Positions 28,655 through 36,323 of a DNA stretch of 64,000 nt are shown in pieces (positions within the stretch are counted from its first letter, which is position 1; the number at the start of each line of letters is the position of its first letter). Below the pieces are notes generated by a model. That model searched no databases, was not told the origin of the DNA, and worked only from the letters and a program-made list of their open reading frames with translations. A program made the position numbers and the translations under genes. The stretch is from Iodidimonas nitroreducens (GTDB lineage Bacteria > Pseudomonadota > Alphaproteobacteria > Sphingomonadales > Rhodothalassiaceae): the NCBI RefSeq assembly GCF_008579165.1, contig NZ_BKCN01000009.1; one strand, given 5' to 3'.

Positions 28655-30424
28655 TCAGATAAGGCCACGGGCCAGCCACAGGTCTTCCTGCTTGTTTGGC
28701 TCGTCCAGATCATTGGCCAGAATCATGAGGGCCGAGAAAGCCTCATTCTGCGAAAGCCATATTTTGCCCGTCAGATCATGGATCAGATGCGATCGCTCCA
28801 GCGCATCCATGACCGGGCCTTTCACCTCGGACAGGTGCAACTGGATGCCACCATCTGTCAGCCGATGATTGATCGCCTCGACACTTTCCAGCGCCGAAGC
28901 GTCAATGGCGTTCACAGCCGAACACATCAGGATCAGATGGCGAAGATCGGGCTGATCGGCCACCTGCTCCAGCACAAACGTCTCCAGCCAGCGCGCATTG
29001 AGATAAGTCAGGCTCTCGTCAATCCGAATGGTTAGAATGCGCGGATCTGTTAGCACATTGTGCCGCTTAACATTACGGAAATGCTCGGTTTTTGGCACGC
29101 GGCCAACGATCGCGGCATGAGGACGGGACGACCGCCACAAAAACATCGCCAGCGAAAGTCCGACCCCTGCCATCACCCCCGATTCGACCCCGGCCAGCAG
29201 GGTGACCAGAACAGTCGTTGCCATCGCTGCGAAATCGGGCTTGGAATAGGTCCAGATGGCACGCGGGGTCTTGAAATCCACAAGGCTCAGGACCGCCACG
29301 ATAATCGTAGCGGCCAGCGTAGCAATCGGCAGCGAGGCGAGCAGCGGGGTGAGAAACAAGGCGGCAACCGCAATCCCGACAGCGGTATAGGCCCCGGCGG
29401 CAGGCGTTTGGGCACCGGCATCGAAATTGACCACCGAACGAGCAAAGCCACCCGTCACCGGATAGCCGCCGGTGAAACTGGCAGCGATATTGGCCGAACC
29501 CAGCCCGATCAATTCCTGATCGGGATCGATTCGCTGGCGTTTTTTGGCGGCCAGCGTCTGCGCAACAGAGACGCTTTCGACAAAGCCGATGACCGAGAGA
29601 AGCAAGGCGGGCACCGCAAGTTGTCGCCATAAATCCGCATCGAACAGCGGCAGGGTAAAGGGTGGCAGGCTTTGCGGAATGGTACCGACCACTTTTACGC
29701 CCGCCGCCTCAAGATCGAACAGTACCACGGCCATGGTTGAGAGGGCGACCGCAGCAATCGGCCCGGCTTTCGCCGTCAGATCCGCAGCCCTTGGATTGAG
29801 GCCAAGGCGGATGAGCAGTGGCTTCAGGCCTTTGCGCACCCAGAACAGAAATGCGATCGCCGTTCCCCCAATGATCGATGTGGGAAGATTGGTATCAGCC
29901 AGATTGGCAAATAACGTGCGAAGCAACTCGGGCATGGCCTCGCCACTGCCTGAAATGCCGAGAATTGACTTGAACTGGCTCGTGGCGATGATCAGGCCCG
30001 ATGCTGTAATAAAGCCTGAAACAACCGGATGCGATAGCAGATTGGCCAGAAAACCGAGCCGCAGCACGCCCATGATGAGAAGGATCGCGCCCGATAAAAA
30101 GGCAAGGACCAGAGCGGCGGCAATGAACTGGGCGCTGCCCGGCGGCGCAATGGCGCTTGCCGCGGTCAGGGTCATCAGCGAGACAACCGCCACCGGGCCG
30201 ACCGCCAGCGCCCGGCTGGTGCCGAATATGGCATAGGCAATGATCGGCAGGATCGATGCGTAGAGCCCGACTTCGGGCGGTAGCCCGGCCAGCATGGCAT
30301 AAGCCAGGCTTTGCGGGATCAGCATGATCGTCACGATGGCAGCAGCAACCAGATCATTGGTCAGCGTGGTGCTATTATACGCGCGCCCCCAGATAAGGAT
30401 CGGAAGATAACGCCCCAAGGACAT
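28655..30424 (-). CDS. SulP family anion transporter with STAS domain
   Basis: An SLC26/SulP permease of 589 residues with about twelve membrane helices and a C-terminal STAS domain (about 440-560; the core is HLILMCSAVNAIDASALESVEAI). The signature ATIMLIPQSLAYAMLAGLPPEVGLYAS-type start is present near residue 35. Members carry sulfate, bicarbonate or dicarboxylates. Given the sulfur genes nearby, sulfate is a reasonable guess. Its upstream end abuts a transposase fragment. Confidence 0.92.
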   Translation of the reverse strand: MSLGRYLPILIWGRAYNSTTLTNDLVAAAIVTIMLIPQSLAYAMLAGLPPEVGLYASILPIIAYAIFGTSRALAVGPVAVVSLMTLTAASAIAPPGSAQFIAAALVLAFLSGAILLIMGVLRLGFLANLLSHPVVSGFITASGLIIATSQFKSILGISGSGEAMPELLRTLFANLADTNLPTSIIGGTAIAFLFWVRKGLKPLLIRLGLNPRAADLTAKAGPIAAVALSTMAVVLFDLEAAGVKVVGTIPQSLPPFTLPLFDADLWRQLAVPALLLSVIGFVESVSVAQTLAAKKRQRIDPDQELIGLGSANIAASFTGGYPVTGGFARSVVNFDAGAQTPAAGAYTAVGIAVAALFLTPLLASLPIATLAATIIVAVLSLVDFKTPRAIWTYSKPDFAAMATTVLVTLLAGVESGVMAGVGLSLAMFLWRSSRPHAAIVGRVPKTEHFRNVKRHNVLTDPRILTIRIDESLTYLNARWLETFVLEQVADQPDLRHLILMCSAVNAIDASALESVEAINHRLTDGGIQLHLSEVKGPVMDALERSHLIHDLTGKIWLSQNEAFSALMILANDLDEPNKQEDLWLARGLI

Positions 30425-30427
30425 GAA

Positions 30428-30712
30428 TCAGGCCTCGATCATATGCGGTTTCACCATCCACTCGCGCACCCCGTCACGGGTGACGCCCAAGGCCATGTAA
30501 ACCGCCTTGTTTTTCACCATCCGGCTATCGGCATCACGGATTTTAACCCGCAGAGCGTCAAAAATCACGATGGGATACATCCGCTCCAGCGCCAGGCTTT
30601 GCCAGTCCCGGACCTCGTCCAGCACGGCGTCGGTCACGCGACTGATCAGGTCGGGCGAGACCTGCAGCCCATAGACATCCTCAAGGTGGGCAGGGATGTC
30701 ACGCACTGTCAA
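30428..30712 (-). pseudogene. IS256-family transposase fragment (middle part)
   Basis: A 94-residue frame with the mutator-type core VSPDLISRVTDAVLDEVRDWQ, YPIVIFDALRVKIRD and NKAVYMALGVTRDG. The first catalytic Asp is in FDALRVKI. Both ends are missing: the N-terminal helix-turn-helix is absent and the frame ends soon after REW. It lies between the SulP gene and an unknown exported protein. Confidence 0.85.
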
Positions 30713-30850
30713 TCCCGTGGCAGGTCAGCAGGTCAGACGTCCGAACCGTGCGTTTGCGGACTTCTGGAAAATATTTGTTCTTTGTTATGTGCAGGATGCT
30801 CCCTCCTACTCATGAGTTGGAGCCTCCGGAAATCCCGGCGCGGTTCAGAT

Positions 30851-31210
30851 CTATTGGGCCATGTCGTAGAGTTTCTCCTCAACAAGCATCTTATAAAGAA
30901 GAATTTTCGTTCCCTGCGTTTCGAATACCTTCGCAAAAATGACAGCCTTGGGCCGGTAGGAATATTGGTAGCCATAGGAATTGCAAGTTAGGTAGGTACC
31001 ATCTGAGAACAATACTTTACGACCATACTCGCAGCCTTCAAAATCATCCTGACGATTGGCGTCACTATCGATGTATCCGCTGATGGTCTTGACTTTGAGA
31101 ATATACCAACCTTCAAGGCGCTCGAACTCGTCAACGATATCCGCATGGGCTGCAACTGAGAATAGAGATGCGAGAGTGATTGTCGCGAATAATTGTTTAA
31201 ATAATTTCAA
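30851..31210 (-). CDS. Hypothetical exported protein
   Basis: A 119-residue protein with a clear Sec signal peptide (MKLFKQLFATITLASLFSVAAHA). The mature part is small and rich in Tyr and Lys, with two cysteines (FEGCEYG and LTCNSYGYQYSY) that could form a disulfide. I do not recognise the family. The base use is more AT-rich than in its neighbours, in keeping with a recent arrival. It sits between an IS256 fragment and the sulfur transporter genes. Confidence 0.6.
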   Translation of the reverse strand: MKLFKQLFATITLASLFSVAAHADIVDEFERLEGWYILKVKTISGYIDSDANRQDDFEGCEYGRKVLFSDGTYLTCNSYGYQYSYRPKAVIFAKVFETQGTKILLYKMLVEEKLYDMAQ

Positions 31211-31414
31211 TTACTTTCCTCCCCAGCGTATTTCTTTCTTCAAATTACGCACGCGTTTACACTTCAAAGTGAGAAGTGGCTCCGTGGGCTGTGTGAGCGG
31301 GCAAAAATATGGGTACCCATTCGTGTAAGTTCGCGGTATTAGGCCGTAGACCTTAAACTTCATGGGTGAGATAGCCTAGTTGTTGTTTAGAGAGCACAAA
31401 GCCTATCAGCCGGT

Positions 31415-31825
31415 TCATTCAACGGTGATTTTGTGCAGTGCCATGCCGCCCAGCATTGCGCCGATAAAAATGGCAGCAGGCCCGGGGGCAATGGCCAGAT
31501 CGGCCAGCGCCGGTCCGGGGCACAGGCCGCTTATCCCCCAGCCAACGCCAAAGAACAGCGCACCCAGAGCCAGCTTTTTATCAATCTGCCTTGTGCCGGG
31601 CAGATCGAATGCGCCTGCGGCCAGCGGCTTTTTCATGCCTTTGCGCAGCTTCCAAGCGATGGCCATCGGGATCAGGGCACCACCCATCACGAATGCCAAA
31701 GTGGGATCCCACGCCCCGAAAATATCGAGGAAGGCCTGCACCCGCGCCGGATCGGCCATGCCGGATATGGCCAGACCCGCGCCGAAAATCAGGCCGGATA
31801 ACAAGGATAAGAGGAGGCCCATCAT
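31415..31825 (-). CDS. DUF6691 / YeeE-YedE half transporter
   Basis: A 136-residue membrane protein with four helices and the repeated motif pattern of YeeE/YedE sulfur carriers: SGLIFGAGLAISGMADPARV near the start and FGVGWGISGLCPGPALADLA near the end. The cysteine in SGLCPG is the typical one. It pairs with the second half encoded at 32052, and such two-gene transporters occur with persulfide dioxygenases. It is part of a unit transcribed leftward from the operator at 33434. Confidence 0.88.
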   Translation of the reverse strand: MMGLLLSLLSGLIFGAGLAISGMADPARVQAFLDIFGAWDPTLAFVMGGALIPMAIAWKLRKGMKKPLAAGAFDLPGTRQIDKKLALGALFFGVGWGISGLCPGPALADLAIAPGPAAIFIGAMLGGMALHKITVE

Positions 31826-32035
31826 CTAATTCCGCGAGCAGGTGGATTGGCCAAGTAATCTGTAGAGCGGGCAGAAACTGACCAGGCTGGTGAGGAGAAA
31901 CACCGCGACCACCACTGTCAGAACAACAGCCAGTGTCCCGGATATCACGCCGGAATAAACCAGGATGCCCAGCGCAATCGCCGCGATCAGGCGCAGGATG
32001 CGGTCTAAAGTTCCCATATTTTTCTTCATCGTCAT
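31826..32035 (-). CDS. DUF2892 small membrane protein
   Basis: A 69-residue protein with two helices of the DUF2892 (YgaP C-terminal-like) type: the start NMGTLDRILRLIAAIALGI and the CPLYRLLGQST end are characteristic. In other proteins this domain is joined to a rhodanese. It sits between the two YeeE/YedE halves, so a role in sulfur transfer at the membrane is likely. Confidence 0.82.
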   Translation of the reverse strand: MTMKKNMGTLDRILRLIAAIALGILVYSGVISGTLAVVLTVVVAVFLLTSLVSFCPLYRLLGQSTCSRN

Positions 32036-32051
32036 TTTCCTTTTTAAAGAC

Positions 32052-32497
32052 TTAACTCATGAATCCGAAAAGCCGCATCAGGCCCACCGTGGCAAATCCT
32101 GTGGCCATGAACAGAGCCGTCGCGACCATAGACCGTGGCGAAAGGCGCGATACGCCGCACACGCCATGGCCGCTGGTGCATCCCGATCCCAAACGCGTGC
32201 CAAAGCCCACCAACAGCCCACCGATAATCAGCGGCAGGGGGGACGCAGGGAAATGAACCTCTATCTCTGCATAAAAACGGTTGATCATCCATGCGCCCGC
32301 AGGCAGCCCAAGGATGAAGCAATGGCCAGCGCGCGCGCCTTGCTGCTGCCAGCAATTCCGACCGACCGTGCAGCCAGGCCGCTCACCCCGGCGATGCGGC
32401 CAAGGCCCAGCAGCATGATGGCCCCGGCCAAACCGATCAGCAATCCGCCCAGCAATCCTTCGATGGGCATGGCATCGGGAAATCCGGGCAGGCTCAT
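32052..32497 (-). CDS. YeeE/YedE family sulfur transporter half, frame interrupted near 32329
   Basis: A 148-residue membrane protein when repaired. The N-terminal part (LLGGLLIGLAGAIMLLGLGRIAGVSG) ends in one frame after KARALAIA. The continuation FILGLPAGAWMINRF and the conserved GTRLGSGCTSGHGVCGVSR are in the next. Adding one C in ATTGCTTCATCC joins them. The cysteines in GSGCTSGHGVCG are those expected of thiosulfate or sulfur carriers in this family. It overlaps the metallo-hydrolase stop codon by four bases. Confidence 0.87.
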
Positions 32498-33411
32498 AAT
32501 GCATTCACCGGGATTTTGAGATAGGTGACGCCATTGTCATCCGGCGGCGGCAGATGGCCTGCGCGCATATTGACCTGAACGGAGGGCAGGATCAGGCGCG
32601 GCATAGCGAGCGTGGCATCACGGGCTTCACGCATGGCCACGAATTCATCCTCGCTTACACCATCATGGATATGAAGATTTTCTTTGCGCTCTGCCTCGAC
32701 GGTTGTTTCCCAAACGAATTCCGTCCGGCCCGATGGCAGATAATCATGGCACATGAACAAACGTGTTTCGGGCGGAAGCGATAAGATACGCCGCGCCGAG
32801 CGATAGAGCGTGCGGGCGTCACCACCGGGAAAATCGGCCCGTGCGGTGCCATAATCGGGCATGAACATCGTATCGCCGACGAACACGGCATCGCCGATCA
32901 CATAAGCGATACAAGCGGGTGTGTGCCCGGGGACATGCAGCACCGTGACGCCAAGCGACCCGATCTGGAACTGGTCGCCGTCTTTCCAGAGTTGATCGAA
33001 ATCCGAGCCGTCGCGTTGGAATTCGCTGCCTGCGTTAAATAATTTTCCAAAGACCTGTTGCACGCTGGTGATCTGCGCGCCGATAGCGATTTTACCCCCC
33101 AGTCTTTCTTGCAGATAGGGCGCTGCCGACAGATGATCCGCATGGGCGTGCGTTTCAAGCAACCAATCAACGCTCAGCCCCTTTTCCTCGACATAGGCGA
33201 TAATCGCTTCTGCCGACGTGAAAGCGGTGCGACCCGAAGCCGAATCATAATCCAGCACGCTATCGATGATCGCAGCGTGATGGCTTTCGGGATCGTGGAC
33301 GACATAGCTGACGGTATTGGTCGGCTGATCAAAAAAGGATTTAATGATGGGCACACCCGCTTTTGCGGCTGAAACCTGCTTGATGGCACTGGCAAGGGGG
33401 ATGTCGCTCAT
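32494..33411 (-). CDS. Metallo-beta-lactamase-fold hydrolase, persulfide-dioxygenase-like (Blh/ETHE1 type)
   Basis: A 305-residue MBL-fold protein with the metal motif THAHADH and later VPGHTPACIAYV and GDTMF. The arrangement FFDQPTNTVSYVV at the start and SCHDY-type MCHDYLPSG near the end fit the Blh/ETHE1-like group, which oxidises glutathione persulfide. I chose ATG 33411, preceded by AAGGAA, over one seven codons upstream. It heads the leftward unit with the YeeE/YedE, DUF2892 and DUF6691 genes. The BigR-like operator is directly upstream. Confidence 0.9.
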   Translation of the reverse strand: MSDIPLASAIKQVSAAKAGVPIIKSFFDQPTNTVSYVVHDPESHHAAIIDSVLDYDSASGRTAFTSAEAIIAYVEEKGLSVDWLLETHAHADHLSAAPYLQERLGGKIAIGAQITSVQQVFGKLFNAGSEFQRDGSDFDQLWKDGDQFQIGSLGVTVLHVPGHTPACIAYVIGDAVFVGDTMFMPDYGTARADFPGGDARTLYRSARRILSLPPETRLFMCHDYLPSGRTEFVWETTVEAERKENLHIHDGVSEDEFVAMREARDATLAMPRLILPSVQVNMRAGHLPPPDDNGVTYLKIPVNAL

Positions 33412-33433
33412 GCAAAATTCCTTGAAATTCATA

Positions 33434-33452
33434 ATTACATAAAATATGTAAT
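33434..33452. promoter_or_regulatory. Likely ArsR/BigR-type operator
   Basis: A perfect inverted repeat ATTACAT-AAAAT-ATGTAAT lies in the 106-base region between the divergent persulfide-dioxygenase-like gene and the peroxiredoxin-regulator pair. Sulfide-sensing ArsR proteins of the BigR/SqrR group bind AT-rich repeats of this kind. The regulator at 34144 is the obvious candidate to bind it and to control both units. Confidence 0.65.
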
Positions 33453-33517
33453 CTAAAAGAAAGATTGCGTCAAGCCTGTATGAAAGGCATGGTCATAGAC
33501 ATGAGACAGCACAAGCC

Positions 33518-34147
33518 ATGACAGACACACAAAACCCCGATCTAAACCGTGCCGTAAGGATTGGCGACCCCGCCCCGGATTTCATTGCCCGCTCGACCAA
33601 AGGCGAGGTGAAGCTCTCGTCCTACCGTGGTCGCTGGCTTATTTTCTTTTCACATCCGGCTGATTTTACGCCCGTTTGCACAACCGAATTTATCGGTTTG
33701 GCCAAGCGCCAGCCCGCATTCGATGAGTTGGATTGCGCACTTCTTGGGCTTTCGGTTGATAGCCTTTATGCGCATTTTGCCTGGGTTCGGGCGATCGAGG
33801 AACAGTTCGATATTTCCATTGATTTTCCAATTATCGAAGATCCCAGCATGGCGATTGGCTTTGCCTATGGCATGATCGATCACACAAGCGCTGATTCCAT
33901 GGCCGTGCGTTCGGCTTATTTTATCGATCCGGAAGGGATCGTCCGCGCTGTCACCACATATCCGCATGATGTTGGGCGCTCGGTCGATGAGATGCTGCGG
34001 TTGATAACAGCACTGAAAGCGGTTGATGATGGCAAAGGATTTGCCCCCGAAGGCTGGCAGCCTGGCACCGCTCTTCTCGCACCACCGCCGGATGGCAGAA
34101 GGCCGCTTGATGAGGGGGCAGACTGGTTTTGCAAAATCCAGCCATGA
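33518..34147 (+). CDS. Peroxiredoxin (Prx6-like)
   Basis: A 209-residue peroxiredoxin, related to but clearly different from the one at 27884. The peroxidatic Cys54 is in FSHPADFTPVCTTEF, and the C-terminal region (HDVGRSVDEMLRLITALKAV, EGWQPGTALLAPPP) is of the Prx6 kind. A C-terminal cysteine (DWFCKIQP) could serve as a resolving residue. It overlaps the ArsR-type regulator by four bases (ATGA), so the two are co-expressed. It probably detoxifies peroxides or polysulfides formed during sulfide oxidation. Confidence 0.9.
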   Translation: MTDTQNPDLNRAVRIGDPAPDFIARSTKGEVKLSSYRGRWLIFFSHPADFTPVCTTEFIGLAKRQPAFDELDCALLGLSVDSLYAHFAWVRAIEEQFDISIDFPIIEDPSMAIGFAYGMIDHTSADSMAVRSAYFIDPEGIVRAVTTYPHDVGRSVDEMLRLITALKAVDDGKGFAPEGWQPGTALLAPPPDGRRPLDEGADWFCKIQP

Positions 34148-34539
34148 CCGCACTTTATGAAAATCGCGATCTGGCCGCCAGCGTTTCAGAAAAGCTGAAG
34201 GTTTATGCGCAGCCGCAACGTCTGATGATTCTCAGTTGCTTGTGGCGCGGCGAACGCACTGTGGCAGATATAGGCCAGGCGACCGGCATCGTTCAGCCTG
34301 CGCTGAGCCAGCAACTGGCAGAATTGCGCCGTGCTGACCTCGTGCAGACACGCAAGGAAGCCAAACAGGTCTGGTATCGATTGGCAGATGATGGCGTTGC
34401 TTTATGCGTTCAAACGATGGAAAAAATCTTTTGTGACGCGCCTGAGCATGTGATGCCCATGCCGCTTCTTGTCAGTGGGCAGGACAAACGACCGGTCAAA
34501 GGTGCTGCGCGTTTTGTGCGCATGATTATAAACCGATGA
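34144..34539 (+). CDS. ArsR family regulator, BigR/SqrR-like
   Basis: A 131-residue winged helix regulator. The DNA-binding part is RTVADIGQATGIVQPALSQQLAELRRADLVQTRKE. Cysteines lie in ILSCLWRGE near residue 32 and in the C-terminal helix (ALCVQTMEKIFCD). Persulfide sensors of the BigR/SqrR group use one Cys near the first recognition helix and one near the end. Here the first is shifted slightly, so the sensing mechanism is inferred. It is coupled to the peroxiredoxin gene and probably represses both divergent units. Confidence 0.83.
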   Translation: MTALYENRDLAASVSEKLKVYAQPQRLMILSCLWRGERTVADIGQATGIVQPALSQQLAELRRADLVQTRKEAKQVWYRLADDGVALCVQTMEKIFCDAPEHVMPMPLLVSGQDKRPVKGAARFVRMIINR

Positions 34540-34647
34540 TTTTTATATATCATTTCTGGCTCTGTGGGGTGCCATGAACGTGGTGTATCCAGTCTGGCCC
34601 TACTACTGGGCCAAAGGCATTCCGGAAAGCTTGGCCAAAGGCATTCG

Positions 34648-34758
34648 ATCCTTGTGATCTCCCTTGCCACCTCTGTTGTGCTCGGCATTCTTGTTGGCGC
34701 TTATCCTGCCATCCGCGCGTCCCGTCTCATCCCGGTCGAGCCCCTTCATCATGATTGA
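34648..34758 (+). pseudogene. MacB/FtsX-type ABC permease C-terminal fragment
   Basis: Thirty-six residues (ILVISLATSVVLGILVGAYP, then AIRASRLIPVEPLHHD) that match the last helix and the conserved AxRAxxLxPxEALR tail of macrolide-type ABC permeases. The rest of the gene is missing. Just upstream the 14-base sequence GGCCAAAGGCATTC occurs twice (near 34609 and 34635), a possible scar of the deletion. Confidence 0.75.
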
Positions 34759-35434
34759 TCGTGATGCGCCTTATCGATCGGATGGTGTGACAGGAATATG
34801 CGCTCGAATAGGAAAACCAAGGCTATCCCGATCACCCCAAATACAAGGATCAATGGGTCGGTTTGCCACTTGATGGTCCCAAAGGCGCCAAGGACCACCG
34901 CATCAAATGCGATCGCCATGAGTAGAATCCAGCCCCGTGCCCCGATTTCCTGCCGTAGATACAGGAAGATGCCCAATGGATGACGATATCCATCACCAGA
35001 TAAAAAAAGGCGCCGAGTGAAGCGATACGGCTGGGATCAAAGAAAATTGTCATGAAACCGGCGATCAAACCCGAAGCCGTGGCCACCAGCGCAAGCATCA
35101 CCGTCAGATAAAAGCCGGTTTGGCCAAGGGCTGGCCTGGCAGCTTCGGCCAGCGCGTAATCCTTTGCCGCCACGATCCGATCCAACGGCAGGCTGGAGCC
35201 TACCGCAAAGGCAACCAGCAGATAAACCACAACACAAATCGCGATGGACAAGATGATGGCCCGGCCCACATTGCGGTGCGGGTTGGTGATTTCGGCGCTG
35301 CTGTTGGTGATGTTCGTAAATCCCTTGAAAGCAAGGATCGACAGCGCGACAGAGACCACGAACCCGGTTGCTACCGCATCTCCGCCGGTTGCTTTAAATG
35401 ACAGGCCGCTGGCCCACAGGCCGGCCATGCCAAA
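34749..35434 (-). pseudogene. APC-superfamily amino acid permease, truncated and internally deleted
   Basis: The C-terminal half of an amino acid permease. It starts abruptly within the sequence at FGMAGLWASGL, continues through TGFVVSVALSILAFKGFTN and ends at HHDQS. The segment between SGLIAGF and MTIFFDPSRIASLG lacks about 30-40 residues that family members normally have. There is also a one-base loss at about 34982 (GGGG to GGG). The N-terminal half has been replaced by an IS110-type transposase start. It is not functional. Confidence 0.8.
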
Positions 35435-35509
35435 CAGTACCTCATGGCGATGCTTCGAAATATCGATGGCGACCAGCACGGTCGCAGCGTTAGGATGGTG
35501 GGCGGTCAT
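35435..35509 (-). pseudogene. IS110-family transposase N-terminal fragment
   Basis: The first 25 residues, MTAHHPNAATVLVAIDISKH and then RHEVL, are the typical start of IS110/IS1111 transposases, with the first catalytic Asp in AIDISK. A good ribosome-binding site (GAGGAG) precedes the ATG. After RHEVL the frame enters the amino acid permease without a break, so the two fragments make a chimeric open frame. Confidence 0.75.
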
Positions 35510-35565
35510 GGCCGGTCTCCTCAGCGGGTGTGGTTCAGAAAAATCACTGTTGAGACCTGAGACCC

Positions 35566-35616
35566 GGTTATGGCCACCCGCTGCTCTATTTGAGGGCTGC
35601 GCGTGTGGCCATAACC
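35566..35616. repeat. 12-bp inverted repeat upstream of the IS110 fragment
   Basis: GGTTATGGCCAC (35566-35577) and its complement GTGGCCATAACC (35605-35616) flank a 27-base loop. It is probably a subterminal repeat of the IS110/IS1111 element whose start lies just to the left. The surrounding 35510-35895 stretch has no credible gene. Confidence 0.6.
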
Positions 35617-35699
35617 TCAAAACAGCCCTTCTTCCCGACGTGCTATGGTCCAAAATTCAGGTGGCAGTGCAGCGGATTCTTCATGCTGTCGGTGGGCTG

Positions 35700-35729
35700 T
35701 TCCGGGTCGCAAGTCCAATCCTTGCCGCC
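35700..35729 (+). repeat. Degenerate copy of the tRNA-Val T arm
   Basis: GGGTCGCAAGTCCAATCCTTGCCGC matches the T arm and acceptor region of the tRNA-Val with one change in the loop. The five-base GCAAG/CTTGC stem is intact. It lies about 200 bases before the better copy at 35896 and looks like the scar of an earlier integration or recombination. Confidence 0.6.
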
Positions 35730-35895
35730 GGAGGATATGACCACAATTGAACGGGAAATATTCTGGGCGACATATATCTCAACCTTGAGGCAGCACTCGG
35801 TTGCATCTCGGGTGCAAACTGCTGATGTTCTTGCTATGTACGAGCATTTCTTGACCGTCAGAGTGTTAATTTCTGCGAAATTCCGGATATATCCG

Positions 35896-36030
35896 TACGT
35901 TGACATCGTAGGGGTCGCAAGTTCAATCCTTGCCGCGCCCGCCATTTTTAAAGAATAAAAACAACAGGTTATCCTTCCTTTTTATAGGGGATGATGTGGA
36001 TATTTGAACTCTCTCGGGTGCAAAGGCAGC
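35896..36030 (+). repeat. Attachment-type repeat, copy B (right edge of the island)
   Basis: The first 45 bases (to 35940) are identical to bases 24037-24081 of the tRNA-Val gene. The next 90 bases match the sequence downstream of the tRNA, including AAAGAATAAAAACAACAGG and CTCTCGGGTGCAAAGGCAGC. It lacks the 5' half of the tRNA, so it is not a gene. It marks one end of an 11.9-kb island whose other end is the real tRNA. Confidence 0.85.
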
Positions 36031-36225
36031 TTCGCCACCGTCCGACACCGCACCGGCAGAACCAAGGGCTGCCTGAGCCGAAAGACTGGGCTGGCCATGG
36101 CCTTCCGCCTGATGATGTCAGCACAGGCGAAATGGCGAAAACTCGATGGTGCCAACCGGCTACCCGAGATCGTCCAAGGGCTTGCCTTCAAGGACGATAT
36201 CAAGCAACTTCAAGCCGCCGCCTGA
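36031..36225 (+). pseudogene. IS256-family transposase C-terminal fragment
   Basis: Sixty-four residues starting FATVRHRTGRTKGCLSRKTG and running through AKWRKLDGANRLPEIVQGL. This is the well-conserved end of mutator-type transposases (ATVRLRTRKTKGC...W..L.G...L). The N-terminal two thirds are absent. It directly follows attachment repeat B. It could be the missing end of the fragment at 30428-30712. Confidence 0.85.
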
Positions 36226-36323
36226 TCACGCCGTCACCAACTTTCGGGCATAGCTATAGTTGAAGAGGTTCTGCCTTGCGGCATTGCGTGTGGGATATCA
36301 ATGGCGCCTTATTCCTAAGGGCC

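Noticed and set aside
35643..35945. A 100-residue minus-strand open frame beginning MAGAARIELATPTMST
   Set aside because: It reads through the reverse complement of the tRNA-Val attachment copy and of a degenerate T arm. Such frames are commonly mis-annotated next to tRNA repeats; there is no protein evidence.
24086..36030. A tyrosine or serine integrase for the tRNA-Val island
   Set aside because: I looked for the catalytic R-x-R-x-x-R-Y type and resolvase-type patterns in both strands of the island and saw none; only IS transposase fragments are present.
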